Positions 54,682 to 63,377 are shown, counted from the stretch's first letter. The stretch: 64,000 nucleotides of DNA from Streptomyces polyasparticus (GCF_014493765.1 NZ_JACTVJ010000007.1:310001-374000), one strand, 5' to 3'. Translations and numbers: made by a program. Notes: generated from the letters alone by a model not told the origin.

Positions 54682-56711
54682 GCGACGAGACACGCTTCGT
54701 CTACGACGTCGCTCACGCCGTTGACCCGCTGGGCGACTTGGAACAGGAGACGGAAAAGGCGGCCAAGCACAACCGCGCCAAGGTCGGCTCCGCCCGCCCT
54801 TCCTCCCTGCTCTACACATACGGCCCCGGCGCGATCATGGACTTGCCACAGTTCACGATCATGCCCACCGGCCTGGACGAATGGGACCGCATCTGGCAGC
54901 GGCGCGAATCCGCACCCCCACAAATCCACGCCCCACGGCTTCGCGACGTGGTCCGCATGATGCTGCGCTCCCCCGACGTACAACTGCGGCCCTATCCCTG
55001 GCAGCCCAAGAAGCACAGCCGGTCCGCCGAAGGCAACGACCTGGGAGTCCCGTCCCGGGTCTTCCCCCAGTGGCTTCGCTGCACGGGCTGCGACATGCTC
55101 GGACTGCTCACCCAGTTCGACTACCGCAATACCCACCCGTTCCGCACCGACCTGGCCGTCTTCGAGCACTCCAAGTGCACCGGGCGTACGGGAGCCGGCA
55201 CACGCAAGGCGATGCGACGCACCGCCATCCCGGCGCGTTATCTGCTCGCCTGCGTTGACGGACACCTGGACGAATTCCCGTACGACCTGTGGGTGCATCG
55301 CGGGCGGCCGTGCAGCAAGGCGGAACTCCCTGCCCTGAAGATGGTTGACAGGACCGCAGGCAAGGGCGCCTCGGCCGTCATCCACTGCGCATCCTGCGAG
55401 ATGCGGCGCCCGATGAACGAGGCCCAGGGCGAGGCCGGCAAGGCGAAGCTGCCCCGGTGCCGCGGACGCCACCCTCACCTGGACGCATTCGAGCCCAAGG
55501 GCTGCCGTAACGAAACCAAGTTGATGCTGGTCGGCGCCTCCAACCTGTGGTTCCCGGCCACTCAGTCGATCATCGTCATGCCCGAATCCCAGGAGGAGAA
55601 GGCCAGCGACCTGGCCGACCGGGTACGCACCGCACTGGGCGACAAGCTCGCCAAATACCGCGCCAACCTCGACCTGATCAGGGATCTCCTCGGCATGGAC
55701 GGCGGCGTCGACGTCACCGGCCTGTCCGACCACGATCTGGAGCAAGTCCTTCAGGCAGCCTCCGCACCCACCGACACACCGGATGAGCAGGAAGAGAAGC
55801 TCCGCGACTGGGACCCGGTCGACCTCCTCGTCCCGGAATGGCGCTACCTGCTGCGCGACATCGTCGGTACCCGAGTCGAAGACCCTAGGAGCGGGCTCAC
55901 CCTCGCCACCCGCGATCGGGGCGACAGCCTGAAGCCGGAAATCACCCGGGTCCTCGCGGTCGAACGCCTCCGCAAAGTGAACGCACTGGTTGGCTTCACC
56001 CGCATCGACGACATGGACCGCGTCGGCGACCTACCGCAGCGCCTGGCCCCGCTCACACGTACACCGCGACCGGCCTGGACCGTGGCCACCGAGGACCGCG
56101 GCGAAGGCATCTTTCTCCAGCTCGACGAGAATGCGGTCGCCGCGTGGGAAATGCGCGTCCTAGACACCAGCCTGTGGAAGTACCACCGCGAGGCACACCG
56201 CAGGAACTTCGAGCGCCGCTTCTCCGACACGGCAAGCCAGGTCGACCCTGACACTCGTCTGAAGCCCCCGCGCTACTGGCTCGTCCACACCTTCGCCCAC
56301 ATCCTCATCCGCGAACTCGCCCTCACCTGCGGCTACTCGGCCGCCAGCCTCAGCGAACGCCTCTACGCATGGCCCGCAGCCGAAGGTCGCGACCCCGCGG
56401 CCGGCCTGCTCATCTGCACCACCGCCTCCGACAGCGACGGCACCCTCGGCGGCCTCGTACAGCTCAGCGAGCCCTCGCGCCTCCAGCGTGTCGTCGACAG
56501 CGCACTGCGCAAGGCCGCGCGCTGCTCCTCCGACCCCATCTGCTCCAAGCGCACCCCACAGGACCCCGAGGACTTCCTCCACGGCGCCGCCTGCCACTGC
56601 TGCGTCATGGCCTCGGAGACTTCCTGCGAACGCGCTAATCGCTTTCTCGACCGCCGCTTCCTCCTTGACCTGCCAGGCAGCGCCCTCGGGTTCTTCCGGG
56701 CTCATGAGTGA
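54678..56711 (+). CDS. drmB: DISARM DrmB, DUF1998 protein
   Basis: The product has 677 aa. The C-terminal DUF1998 domain contains HTFAHILIRELALTCGYSAASLSERLY, GLLICTTASDSDGTLGGLVQL, and a Cys cluster (CSSDPICSK, GAACHCCVMASETSCERAN) that resembles the metal-binding site of MrfB/DUF1998 proteins. N-terminal Cys pairs (LRCTGCDM, HCASCEM) look like zinc ribbons. DrmB partners DrmA. GTG 54678 has GGAGGAG upstream and overlaps the drmA stop. The last codons overlap the start of drmC. Confidence 0.92.
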   Translation: MSDETRFVYDVAHAVDPLGDLEQETEKAAKHNRAKVGSARPSSLLYTYGPGAIMDLPQFTIMPTGLDEWDRIWQRRESAPPQIHAPRLRDVVRMMLRSPDVQLRPYPWQPKKHSRSAEGNDLGVPSRVFPQWLRCTGCDMLGLLTQFDYRNTHPFRTDLAVFEHSKCTGRTGAGTRKAMRRTAIPARYLLACVDGHLDEFPYDLWVHRGRPCSKAELPALKMVDRTAGKGASAVIHCASCEMRRPMNEAQGEAGKAKLPRCRGRHPHLDAFEPKGCRNETKLMLVGASNLWFPATQSIIVMPESQEEKASDLADRVRTALGDKLAKYRANLDLIRDLLGMDGGVDVTGLSDHDLEQVLQAASAPTDTPDEQEEKLRDWDPVDLLVPEWRYLLRDIVGTRVEDPRSGLTLATRDRGDSLKPEITRVLAVERLRKVNALVGFTRIDDMDRVGDLPQRLAPLTRTPRPAWTVATEDRGEGIFLQLDENAVAAWEMRVLDTSLWKYHREAHRRNFERRFSDTASQVDPDTRLKPPRYWLVHTFAHILIRELALTCGYSAASLSERLYAWPAAEGRDPAAGLLICTTASDSDGTLGGLVQLSEPSRLQRVVDSALRKAARCSSDPICSKRTPQDPEDFLHGAACHCCVMASETSCERANRFLDRRFLLDLPGSALGFFRAHE

Positions 56712-57453
56712 CGCGGACGCGCCACGGCAGCTGGGCCAGCTCCTGACGGGAACCGAGGCCAAAGGGGTAGCGGACCGCCTCGCCGACGGCGACACTCTGA
56801 CAGCCGCGCTCAAAGTCGTCGCTGTCGGCCAGCGAGCAGAGGTTCGGCGGCTACTGGGGGAAGTGGCTCGCGATGCCGGAGCGACGTACCAACAGGTACT
56901 GGTCTTGCGGGCGATCGAGGGGGCGCGGGCGCTGCCGACCACGCTCTCCCCGCTGTGGACCATGCCTGGACACCTCGCCCAGAGTGGACCCCTCACGAGC
57001 TCAGTCACCCGCCTCGTGGGCAGTGCCCGGCACGCGATCACCTGCTCGACCTTCAACTTCCAGCGCAGCTCGGCGCTCTGGAAGTCACTGAGGGAGGCTG
57101 CGCAACGCGATGGTGTTGCCGTCCGCGTCTACATGGACACCCGGGCCGCCGACGGCAGCGGACAACACTGGTCCCCGTCGACCACAGAGGTAGCTGCGCA
57201 CCTGGCCCCGGCCGAGGTATGGAGGACCAAGGAATTCGATGGCGGCTACGTCCGCAACCACGCCAAGTTCCTTGCCGTCGATCACCACCTCCTCCTGGTG
57301 ACCAGCGCGAACTTCTCCTGGAGCGCCGAGAACAACAACATCGAATTCGGCGTCCTCATCGACAACCCGAACCTCACCGAAGCGGTCGAGCGCGAGCTCC
57401 GGGAAGCGGAGGGAACCGTGTACGAACAGATTTCCGCAGGCGATGGGTCATGA
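56704..57453 (+). CDS. drmC: DISARM DrmC, phospholipase D-like nuclease
   Basis: The product has 249 aa. The single HKD motif is HAKFLAVD (His186, Lys188) with the downstream TSANFSWSAENNNIEFGVLID typical of PLD-type nucleases, so a dimer would be needed for activity. The N-terminal ~80 residues are a helical domain. DrmC is the accessory nuclease of DISARM. ATG 56704 overlaps the drmB end by eight bases. Its stop overlaps the next small frame (ATGA). Confidence 0.9.
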   Translation: MSDADAPRQLGQLLTGTEAKGVADRLADGDTLTAALKVVAVGQRAEVRRLLGEVARDAGATYQQVLVLRAIEGARALPTTLSPLWTMPGHLAQSGPLTSSVTRLVGSARHAITCSTFNFQRSSALWKSLREAAQRDGVAVRVYMDTRAADGSGQHWSPSTTEVAAHLAPAEVWRTKEFDGGYVRNHAKFLAVDHHLLLVTSANFSWSAENNNIEFGVLIDNPNLTEAVERELREAEGTVYEQISAGDGS

Positions 57454-57557
57454 TGGCCGTGTGCCGCAGGTGTAAGCACCGCTGGTGGGAGAGCAAGGGG
57501 GAGGGTGAGGATGCAGCCGATCGGACTCTATTACCCGTACGTCCACGTACAGAATGA
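57450..57557 (+). CDS. Possible 35-aa ORF coupled to drmC
   Basis: ATG 57450 overlaps the drmC stop (ATGA) in the same style as the other DISARM junctions. The frame encodes a short peptide starting MMAVCRRCKHRWWESKG, with a Cys-x2-Cys knuckle, and ends at 57557. It overlaps the start of the next gene by about 47 bases in another frame, so it may serve only to couple translation. It is too short to judge by composition. Confidence 0.3.
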   Translation: MMAVCRRCKHRWWESKGEGEDAADRTLLPVRPRTE

Positions 57558-58749
57558 CGTCTGGTTGAAGACCGCCGCCCTCTACTGGCCCAAACTCGCC
57601 CGCGTGGTCGCCGACGGCTATCCGGTTCGTGACTCCGCGACAGCGACTGCCTTGGGTGATGGGCTCGGTTTCTGGGAGGACCTTGATCCCAAGAGCGCCG
57701 CGACCGCTATCAAGGCGCCCTTTCTGTCCGTCATCAGCGAGCACGCGGCGGCTCTCCGGCGTCTGTACGCGATCCGGCCCGAACAACTCCGAGGCGTTGG
57801 CAGCGCGGATCCCTCGCTGCGGCGAGGGCACCGCGTCAACCGGTATGCACCCCCACCGGCGCCGGGAGACACGGTCGGACCGAGAAGGGCTACTCGAGCT
57901 GCAGAACTGTTCTGGGACGAGGTCTCCCCAGATCTCCGCGAGGCCCTGATCAACGAGGGCCTGGCGCTGAACACCGATCGTCCCGACGCTCGCTCCGGGT
58001 ACGTGGAGAGCCACTGGATATCCATGGACCCGATGCTGGCCTGGGTCTACAAATGCGCCCTCACGCACGAGATCGCCTCACGCAACCCCCTCCACCCGAC
58101 GACCGACCAGATTGCCGCACACCAAGCGACCCAAGCCTGGGACCCTGAGCAGATCGCGGCTGTTCTGCTGGGGAGCCAGGCCAGGCCATCCGAAGAGCCG
58201 GCGGCCGGACTCCTCGGCCAGCTCGCTGTCCAGACGGTTCTCCCGGACAACATCGCGCAGATCCCAGTTCAGAAGATCGTCGAGCTGCGCAAGCGGCATG
58301 ACTCCGAGTTCAGCGCCTTCATGGGCGCCGTCTCGCTGGCGGCGAAGGACGTACAGGAAGAACTCGTTGGCATCGAGAGCCCCAAGATCCTTGCGTCCTA
58401 CCTCGATCACGTACGGCAGGAGCACTTCCAGAAGCCGCTGGATGACCTCAAAGCCGCGATGAAGAGCCTGAAGATCGACACCGCGTTCGGGGCGATGAAC
58501 GTCCAGACCCAGCTGCCGGCGATCAGCGGGGCGCTAGGCGGACTGGCCATCGACAAGCCGTACGTCACCGCTCTTGGCGTCGCGTACGGACTCCTGGGGA
58601 TTCGGCACTCCGCGGCGAAACAGCGCGACCAGTTGCTGGCCGACTCTCCTGTCTCGTACCTGCTCAGGGTCGAACAAGGGCTGGAGCCCAGCGGCCTGAT
58701 TCGCCGAGTGACAGGTGCAAGGCTTCCCGGCGCGCGACGTGGGACTTGA
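57511..58749 (+). CDS. DUF6236 family protein
   Basis: The 412-aa protein begins with the DUF6236 pattern (IGLYYPYVHVQNDVWLKTAALYWPKLARVV). A central part is helical, and around residues 340-370 a weakly hydrophobic Gly-rich stretch (ALGGLAIDKPYVTALGVAYGLLG) occurs. Function is unknown; members are found scattered in phage-defence neighbourhoods. ATG 57511 is chosen because GGGGGAGGG lies just ahead; GTG 57505 is two codons earlier. It follows drmC directly, so it probably belongs to the same transcript. Confidence 0.65.
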   Translation: MQPIGLYYPYVHVQNDVWLKTAALYWPKLARVVADGYPVRDSATATALGDGLGFWEDLDPKSAATAIKAPFLSVISEHAAALRRLYAIRPEQLRGVGSADPSLRRGHRVNRYAPPPAPGDTVGPRRATRAAELFWDEVSPDLREALINEGLALNTDRPDARSGYVESHWISMDPMLAWVYKCALTHEIASRNPLHPTTDQIAAHQATQAWDPEQIAAVLLGSQARPSEEPAAGLLGQLAVQTVLPDNIAQIPVQKIVELRKRHDSEFSAFMGAVSLAAKDVQEELVGIESPKILASYLDHVRQEHFQKPLDDLKAAMKSLKIDTAFGAMNVQTQLPAISGALGGLAIDKPYVTALGVAYGLLGIRHSAAKQRDQLLADSPVSYLLRVEQGLEPSGLIRRVTGARLPGARRGT

Positions 58750-58875
58750 GGCGGCGCGTCGCCTGCGGACGTCCCATCGGCCGCCGGTCCGTTAACTCTT
58801 AGCGACGGGCCTCCCTAGCGTGGTTCACAGTACGTACCCTGGCCACAATGCTCCGATCAGCGAGGGGATCTCGAC

Positions 58876-60105
58876 GTGGGTGAGAGCTTGATGCTGGGAG
58901 ACCGGCTCCGGGTGGCACGTAAGACGCGGGGGCTGTCTGCCGCGCAACTTGCCCAGCGGGTCGCGGTATCCCCCAGCCTGATTCAGAAGCTGGAGTCCGG
59001 CGCTCGCAAGGCGACGCCGAGCCTGATATCGGCCCTGGCGCGGGCACTGCACTTCGGCCCAGAGGTGCTGACCGGCCAGCCGTACTACGGGGACCCGGAG
59101 GCAGAAGACGGGGTGCACGCTGTCATTCCGGAACTGCGGCGCATCTTGCTGTGCTTCGACACTCCCGACGAGTTGGAGACCCGACCGCGCGCGCTGCCGG
59201 TCCTGGCCTCCGAGGTGGACCAGATCGCGGCTCTCCGGCGTGACGCTCGGTACGCGCCGATGGGGCCACTCCTGCCCGCAGTGATCACCGAGCTGACACA
59301 CGTGGCGCTCGATGCGCGCAACGGCGAGCAGCAGAAGGCGTACTGGCACCTGGCCCGCGCCTACCGCGCCGTCAACAGCCTGGCGCACAAGATGGGGCAC
59401 CACGACCTGGGCAACACGGCGTTGGAGCGGGTTCGGTGGGCCGCTGATCGATGCGGTGATCCGCTTATGCAGGTGACGGCGGGATACCTGGTGGCAGGTT
59501 CGATGTTGCGCCAGGGCGCCACCGGGTCGGCCCGTCGCAAGCTCAAGGGGCTGCGCGGGGAGCTGGAGAGGCTCCAGCCGGAGCACTCGTACTCGGACGA
59601 TGCGCTGGCGGTCGACGGCGCGCTGCTGCTGAAGCTCGCGGTGGTCTCCTCACGGGAGAACAACCCTGACGGGGCCGAGGAGTTCCTGCGCGAGGCAGAT
59701 CATGTCGCGCGCATGGCGGGCAACCGGGACAGCCTCGCGTACGAGATGAGCTTCGGGCCGACGAACATCAAGATTCACACGGTGCACGCGCTGATCGACA
59801 CTGGGGACAGCGAGCAGGCACTGGCCCGGCTCGCCGAATGGGGCCAGGGCGGAGCCGAATGGGCGCCGCCGGCCGCGACGGTAGGCGAGCGATCCAGCCA
59901 CCACCACATCGATGTCGCCTCCGCGCGCCTGGCGGAGGGTGACCGCGGTGGTGCCTTCGCTGACCTGAAGCGGGCGAGGAAGGTCGCACCGAACCACACC
60001 CGTTTCCACCCATCAGTACGCGAAACGGTCGGCTCGTTGGTGCGTATGGATGCGCACCCGTCCGCCGAGCTCTCCGCGTTCGGCACCTGGGCGGGCGTCG
60101 CATAG
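58876..60105 (+). CDS. XRE-family helix-turn-helix regulator with C-terminal TPR-like domain
   Basis: The 409-aa protein has an N-terminal HTH (LGDRLRVARKTRGLSAAQLAQRVAVSPSLIQKLE, about residues 6-60). A helical domain of ~340 residues follows, with TPR-like stretches (QKAYWHLARAYRAVNSLAHKMG, ASARLAEGDRGGAFADLKRAR), as in Streptomyces regulators of specialised metabolism and signalling. GTG 58876 has AGGGG 8 bases upstream. A 126-base gap separates it from the defence genes, so it likely starts a new transcriptional unit that runs toward the radical SAM genes. Confidence 0.78.
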   Translation: MGESLMLGDRLRVARKTRGLSAAQLAQRVAVSPSLIQKLESGARKATPSLISALARALHFGPEVLTGQPYYGDPEAEDGVHAVIPELRRILLCFDTPDELETRPRALPVLASEVDQIAALRRDARYAPMGPLLPAVITELTHVALDARNGEQQKAYWHLARAYRAVNSLAHKMGHHDLGNTALERVRWAADRCGDPLMQVTAGYLVAGSMLRQGATGSARRKLKGLRGELERLQPEHSYSDDALAVDGALLLKLAVVSSRENNPDGAEEFLREADHVARMAGNRDSLAYEMSFGPTNIKIHTVHALIDTGDSEQALARLAEWGQGGAEWAPPAATVGERSSHHHIDVASARLAEGDRGGAFADLKRARKVAPNHTRFHPSVRETVGSLVRMDAHPSAELSAFGTWAGVA

Positions 60106-60188
60106 CACAACACGCGTAATTCCGAAGGGAGTTGACGCGAATCGGGTGCGGACAGTTTGTCCGCGCACACCCGCCTACAGAGTGGAAT

Positions 60189-60218
60189 GGTCCTCTCACA
60201 CCCAGTTGTGAGGGGGCC
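60189..60218 (+). promoter_or_regulatory. RNA hairpin overlapping the ribosome site of the 60225 gene
   Basis: GGTCCTCTCACA (60189-60200) pairs with TGTGAGGGGGCC (60207-60218), with T-G wobbles, around CCCAGT. The 3' arm contains the AGGGGG ribosome site for ATG 60225 and is followed by CTTTCCT. It could mask the site or act as an attenuator after the XRE gene. Confidence 0.55.
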
Positions 60219-60224
60219 TTTCCT

Positions 60225-60644
60225 ATGTCGGACGCACTTCCGACCGCGCGGTTGCCGAGGTGGATGCCCATCGGCAGCGAGCCGGAGCTGTGTCCCGCCG
60301 GTACGTGGTGGGATGCCGTACGTACGCCCGAGCACGTAGGGCGCCGGGCGGTGGAGCTCATCGAGGAGCAAGGGCTGGCGGTGGGGCCGGTCATTCTCGA
60401 TGAAGGCGGCCGTGAGCCGCGGATGTACTTCCTGACGCCGGCCGGCACCTCGGCGCGCTGGGAGGAGGCGGAGACGGTCGCGCTGGGGCTGACCTGCCAC
60501 GTAGTGGTCCCACCGGCGGAGCGTACCGCCAGCCCCGGACTCCACTGGTACCGGCTGCCCGCCAGGCCCCACACGCTGAACCTGCCCGATGGGCTGCACC
60601 ATGCCCTGATCAAGGCGCGCAGGGAGCGCGAAGGCACCGTGTAG
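60225..60644 (+). CDS. Uncharacterised 139-aa protein
   Basis: It reads as a globular domain of mixed alpha/beta type: LPRWMPIGSEPELCPAGTWWDAVRTPEHVGRRAVELIEEQG, then VILDEGGREPRMYFLTPAGT, and a C-terminal HTLNLPDGLHHALIKARRERE. Similar small proteins are common beside XRE regulators in Streptomyces and no function was recognised. It lies 119 bases after the XRE gene, with a hairpin that overlaps its own ribosome site. Two GC-rich hairpins follow. Confidence 0.65.
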   Translation: MSDALPTARLPRWMPIGSEPELCPAGTWWDAVRTPEHVGRRAVELIEEQGLAVGPVILDEGGREPRMYFLTPAGTSARWEEAETVALGLTCHVVVPPAERTASPGLHWYRLPARPHTLNLPDGLHHALIKARREREGTV

Positions 60645-60669
60645 AACTTGCTCCGCGGCCCGGCCCCCC

Positions 60670-60737
60670 GTCGGCCGCAAGGCCGACTGCGGCGGAGCTG
60701 ATAAGCGCCGCCCCCGCTCAACTCCCCGCGGGGGCGG
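60670..60737 (+). terminator. Two consecutive hairpins between the 139-aa and 119-aa protein genes
   Basis: GTCGGCC-GCAA-GGCCGAC (60670-60687) is a compact stem with a tetraloop. CCGCCCCCGC (60708-60717) pairs with GCGGGGGCGG (60728-60737). They end the upstream unit or attenuate transcription into the radical SAM operon. Confidence 0.65.
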
Positions 60738-60808
60738 TACCCCGCCAGACCCCGGCGGACGCAAGGGGTTGTTCCAGCACATCCAACGCACAGAGATGAG
60801 GATCAGCC

Positions 60809-61168
60809 ATGCCTCAAGCCAGGCGAGAGAAGAAGGACCACTTAATCTACGCGGACGTTGTGGACTCCAAGTCCAAGGCGGGCGTGTGGATGGGCGAGCG
60901 CGCCTCCTTCCAGGAGAAGCAGGGCCGCATCATCGAGGCCCTCAAGGAGCAGACCGACTGGGTCGAGCTGAAAGACGCGATCATGGTCATCGGCACCGAC
61001 CCGGCCGGCATCACGGTCATCGTGCCGAACCCGACGCTGCCCGGCGTGATTGTCCTCGCTGACGGCGGCACCCCGGCCACCTCGGCGAAGCTCCAGGCCG
61101 CTGCTGAGGAGAAGGTCCGAGCGGTCATGGGCGAGCTCGGTATCGCCGAAGAGGAATCGACGGCCTGA
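60809..61168 (+). CDS. Uncharacterised 119-aa protein encoded with a TTA codon, head of the radical SAM operon
   Basis: It has a charged N-terminus (MPQARREKKDHLIYADVVD), a middle EKQGRIIEALKEQTDWVELKDAIMVIGT and a C-terminal helix ending EEESTA. No signal peptide or Cys is present. Codon 12 is TTA (60842-60844), the rare leucine codon read by the bldA tRNA in Streptomyces. It lies 5 bases ahead of the radical SAM gene. Possible roles are a substrate protein, a precursor or an accessory protein. It lacks an obvious repeated core peptide, so a RiPP precursor is only a guess. ATG 60809 has GAGGA upstream. Confidence 0.6.
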   Translation: MPQARREKKDHLIYADVVDSKSKAGVWMGERASFQEKQGRIIEALKEQTDWVELKDAIMVIGTDPAGITVIVPNPTLPGVIVLADGGTPATSAKLQAAAEEKVRAVMGELGIAEEESTA

Positions 61169-61173
61169 CCACC

Positions 61174-62475
61174 ATGGCCGTCCCCCGGATGCTGTGGGGG
61201 AAGTACTTCCAGTACGAGCGGGATGGGGAAGCAGTTCTCCTCGACCCGGTCGCGCTGGACAGTGTGTTCATCGACTCCGGCGAGGTCCACGACCTCGCCG
61301 GGGTCCCCCCGACCGTGACTCATGAAGCCCTCGCTGGGCTCGGCTTCACCCCTGGCGGCCCTGTGGCCGACCGGCGCGAAGCACTCCGTGACCGTCTTCA
61401 ACTCCTCGGCCTCGACCGAACCCCCAGCCGCATCAGTGGTCTGCGCGTGGTCCTGACCGACCGCTGCAACATGGCCTGCACCTACTGCTTCGTCGACACG
61501 AACTCCGGCAAGCCGGACATGACGAAGGAGGAACTCTCGGAGGGGCTGGAGTTCCTGTTCGAGCAGAACGCCGGGCAGGAAGAGGTGTCGATCCAGTGGT
61601 TCGGCGGCGAGCCGACCATCCGCTTCGACCTCATGCGGTACGGCGATCAGCTCGCCGACACCCTCGCTGAGCGCTACGACGTGGCGAGGGTGCGGCGCAC
61701 CGTCGTCACCAACGGCGCCCGCCTGACCGACGAGGCCCTCGACCACTTCGTCGCGTACGAGTACGGGGTCGGCATCTCCATCGACGGCCCTCCGGGCATC
61801 AACTCGGCGAACCGCCTGCTGCTCGGCGGCCAGCCCGCCGACGACCGCATCCGCCGTAACGTCGCCCGGTTCGTCGACGCCGAGGGGCTGCACGTGGGAT
61901 GCAACCTCACGCCCACGGCCGCGAACATCGGACGCCTCGCCGAGACCGTCCGGTGGATCATCGACGACCTCGGGCTGAAGTTCATCTACGTCAACACGCC
62001 CATCCCGACGGCAGGCAGTTGGCAGGTCAACGGCACCGAGCTCGCACGGGAGCTGTACGAGGCCCGCGTGGCCGCGCTGGGGCGAGGCGGGATGCTGTTC
62101 TCCGTCCTGGACCGCGCCTTCCAGGCCCTCGACACCCGCCGGCCCATGCTGTTCGACCACATGCAGGGCGACCGCAGCCTGAACGCCGCCCTGCTGCCCG
62201 GCAACCGAGTCAGCCTGTGCGACATCAACTTCACCGAGCCGTCGTTCCTGCACACCCTCGACCAACTGCGCGCCGACGTCGGCCTCCTGGCCGGCGTAGC
62301 GAAGAAGGTCGCTCCGATCCCCGAGTGCGGGGATTGCCCGGCGCTCGCCATCTGCGGCGGGCCGTCGCGCAACGAGCAGGCCCTCGTCGGCGGCAGCACC
62401 CCGGACCCCGAGATGTGCGCGTTCTACACGAGCACCGTGGAGATCGCGGTGTGGGACAACACGGGGGTGCAATGA
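61174..62475 (+). CDS. Radical SAM enzyme with SPASM/twitch-like C-terminal cysteines
   Basis: The product has 433 aa. The CxxxCxxC motif is CNMACTYC (Cys98, 102, 105), which binds the [4Fe-4S] cluster and S-adenosylmethionine. A GGEP motif (WFGGEPTIRF) follows. The C-terminal ~90 residues hold more Cys (SLCDINF, PECGDCPALAICGG, PEMCAFY), consistent with one or two auxiliary Fe-S clusters as in SPASM peptide-modifying enzymes. Residues 1-90 form an N-terminal extension that could be a recognition domain. The stop overlaps the start of the second radical SAM gene (ATGA). The substrate is unknown; the small upstream protein is the natural candidate. Confidence 0.85.
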   Translation: MAVPRMLWGKYFQYERDGEAVLLDPVALDSVFIDSGEVHDLAGVPPTVTHEALAGLGFTPGGPVADRREALRDRLQLLGLDRTPSRISGLRVVLTDRCNMACTYCFVDTNSGKPDMTKEELSEGLEFLFEQNAGQEEVSIQWFGGEPTIRFDLMRYGDQLADTLAERYDVARVRRTVVTNGARLTDEALDHFVAYEYGVGISIDGPPGINSANRLLLGGQPADDRIRRNVARFVDAEGLHVGCNLTPTAANIGRLAETVRWIIDDLGLKFIYVNTPIPTAGSWQVNGTELARELYEARVAALGRGGMLFSVLDRAFQALDTRRPMLFDHMQGDRSLNAALLPGNRVSLCDINFTEPSFLHTLDQLRADVGLLAGVAKKVAPIPECGDCPALAICGGPSRNEQALVGGSTPDPEMCAFYTSTVEIAVWDNTGVQ

Positions 62476-63377
62476 ATACCCACGTCCGCACGGCGCTGAT
62501 CTCGACGGCCGGGCACTGCAAGGTGGCCTGCGGGTTCTGCTTCCGAGCCGACCGCGCCCACGGCTTCCTCGACACCGCGACCTACACCCGCACCCTGTCG
62601 CGGCTCAAGGAGGCCGGCGTCGAGGGCGTCTGCCTGACCGGCGGCGAACCGACCCACCACCCGCAGCTGCGGCAACTTGTACGGCTGGCCCACCAGTTCG
62701 GCATGTCGGTGTCGATGGTGACCTCCGCACGCACCGTGGCCGAGGTCATCGCCCTCTCCCAGGTGGCCCATCTGCTGGCCAACGTGACCGTCTCCGCCGA
62801 CTCGCAGGGCGCCATGCTGCTGGGGCGCACCACCCGCACCGCGGCTTCGGCCGTGGGCACCCTGCGCGCCATCAGCACCGAGACAAAGGTCCTTCACGTC
62901 ACCTGCTGGGGCCTGAAAGACGAGGAGTGCCAGGACCTGGCCGACCTCGTCTCTGCGGCAGGGGTGGAGGTCCAGTTCAGCCCCGTCGTCCTCGACGAGC
63001 GCGCCCTGCGCCGCGAGGGCAAGTCGGTCCAGGACTACCTGGTGCAACACCACCTCGACGCCGATCGCCTCGACCGGTACTTCAGCCTGTCCGACCGGTA
63101 TCGCGCCTACCTGGGCGAGCTCAAGGCCCTGCAGTTCCCCCCGAATGGGGGTGAGCGGTGGCCATGCCGATCGGCCGCCGCGTACGTATCTGCCGACGGC
63201 TCCGTACGCCGGTGCCCCTACGGTCGGGCATCCGTCAGCGTCGACGCTCCCCGTGCCGCGATCAGACACTTTCTGACCGCCCCGGCGCAGGACCGGGTGA
63301 GACCGGACTGCGCTGCCATCTGCCGCCCCTCCGCCGCCTGCGAAGACCGCAGTGCTTCATACACTGCGCCAGCGTGA
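62472..63377 (+). CDS. Second radical SAM enzyme, coupled to the first
   Basis: The 301-aa protein has the CxxxCxxC motif CKVACGFC (Cys16, 20, 23) and a GGEP motif (CLTGGEPTHHPQ). The C-terminal part has further Cys (ERWPCRSAA, RRCPYGRA, RPDCAAICRPSAACED), which could hold an auxiliary cluster. ATG 62472 overlaps the upstream stop (ATGA), so the two radical SAM proteins are made together and probably act in sequence or as partners. No closer family was recognised. Confidence 0.82.
   Translation: MNTHVRTALISTAGHCKVACGFCFRADRAHGFLDTATYTRTLSRLKEAGVEGVCLTGGEPTHHPQLRQLVRLAHQFGMSVSMVTSARTVAEVIALSQVAHLLANVTVSADSQGAMLLGRTTRTAASAVGTLRAISTETKVLHVTCWGLKDEECQDLADLVSAAGVEVQFSPVVLDERALRREGKSVQDYLVQHHLDADRLDRYFSLSDRYRAYLGELKALQFPPNGGERWPCRSAAAYVSADGSVRRCPYGRASVSVDAPRAAIRHFLTAPAQDRVRPDCAAICRPSAACEDRSASYTAPA

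Noticed and set aside
60809-61168. Calling the 119-aa protein a RiPP precursor
   Set aside because: It has no Cys, no repeated core, no Gly-Gly or other leader cleavage motif, and the charged C-terminus is unlike known cores; kept only as a hypothesis.
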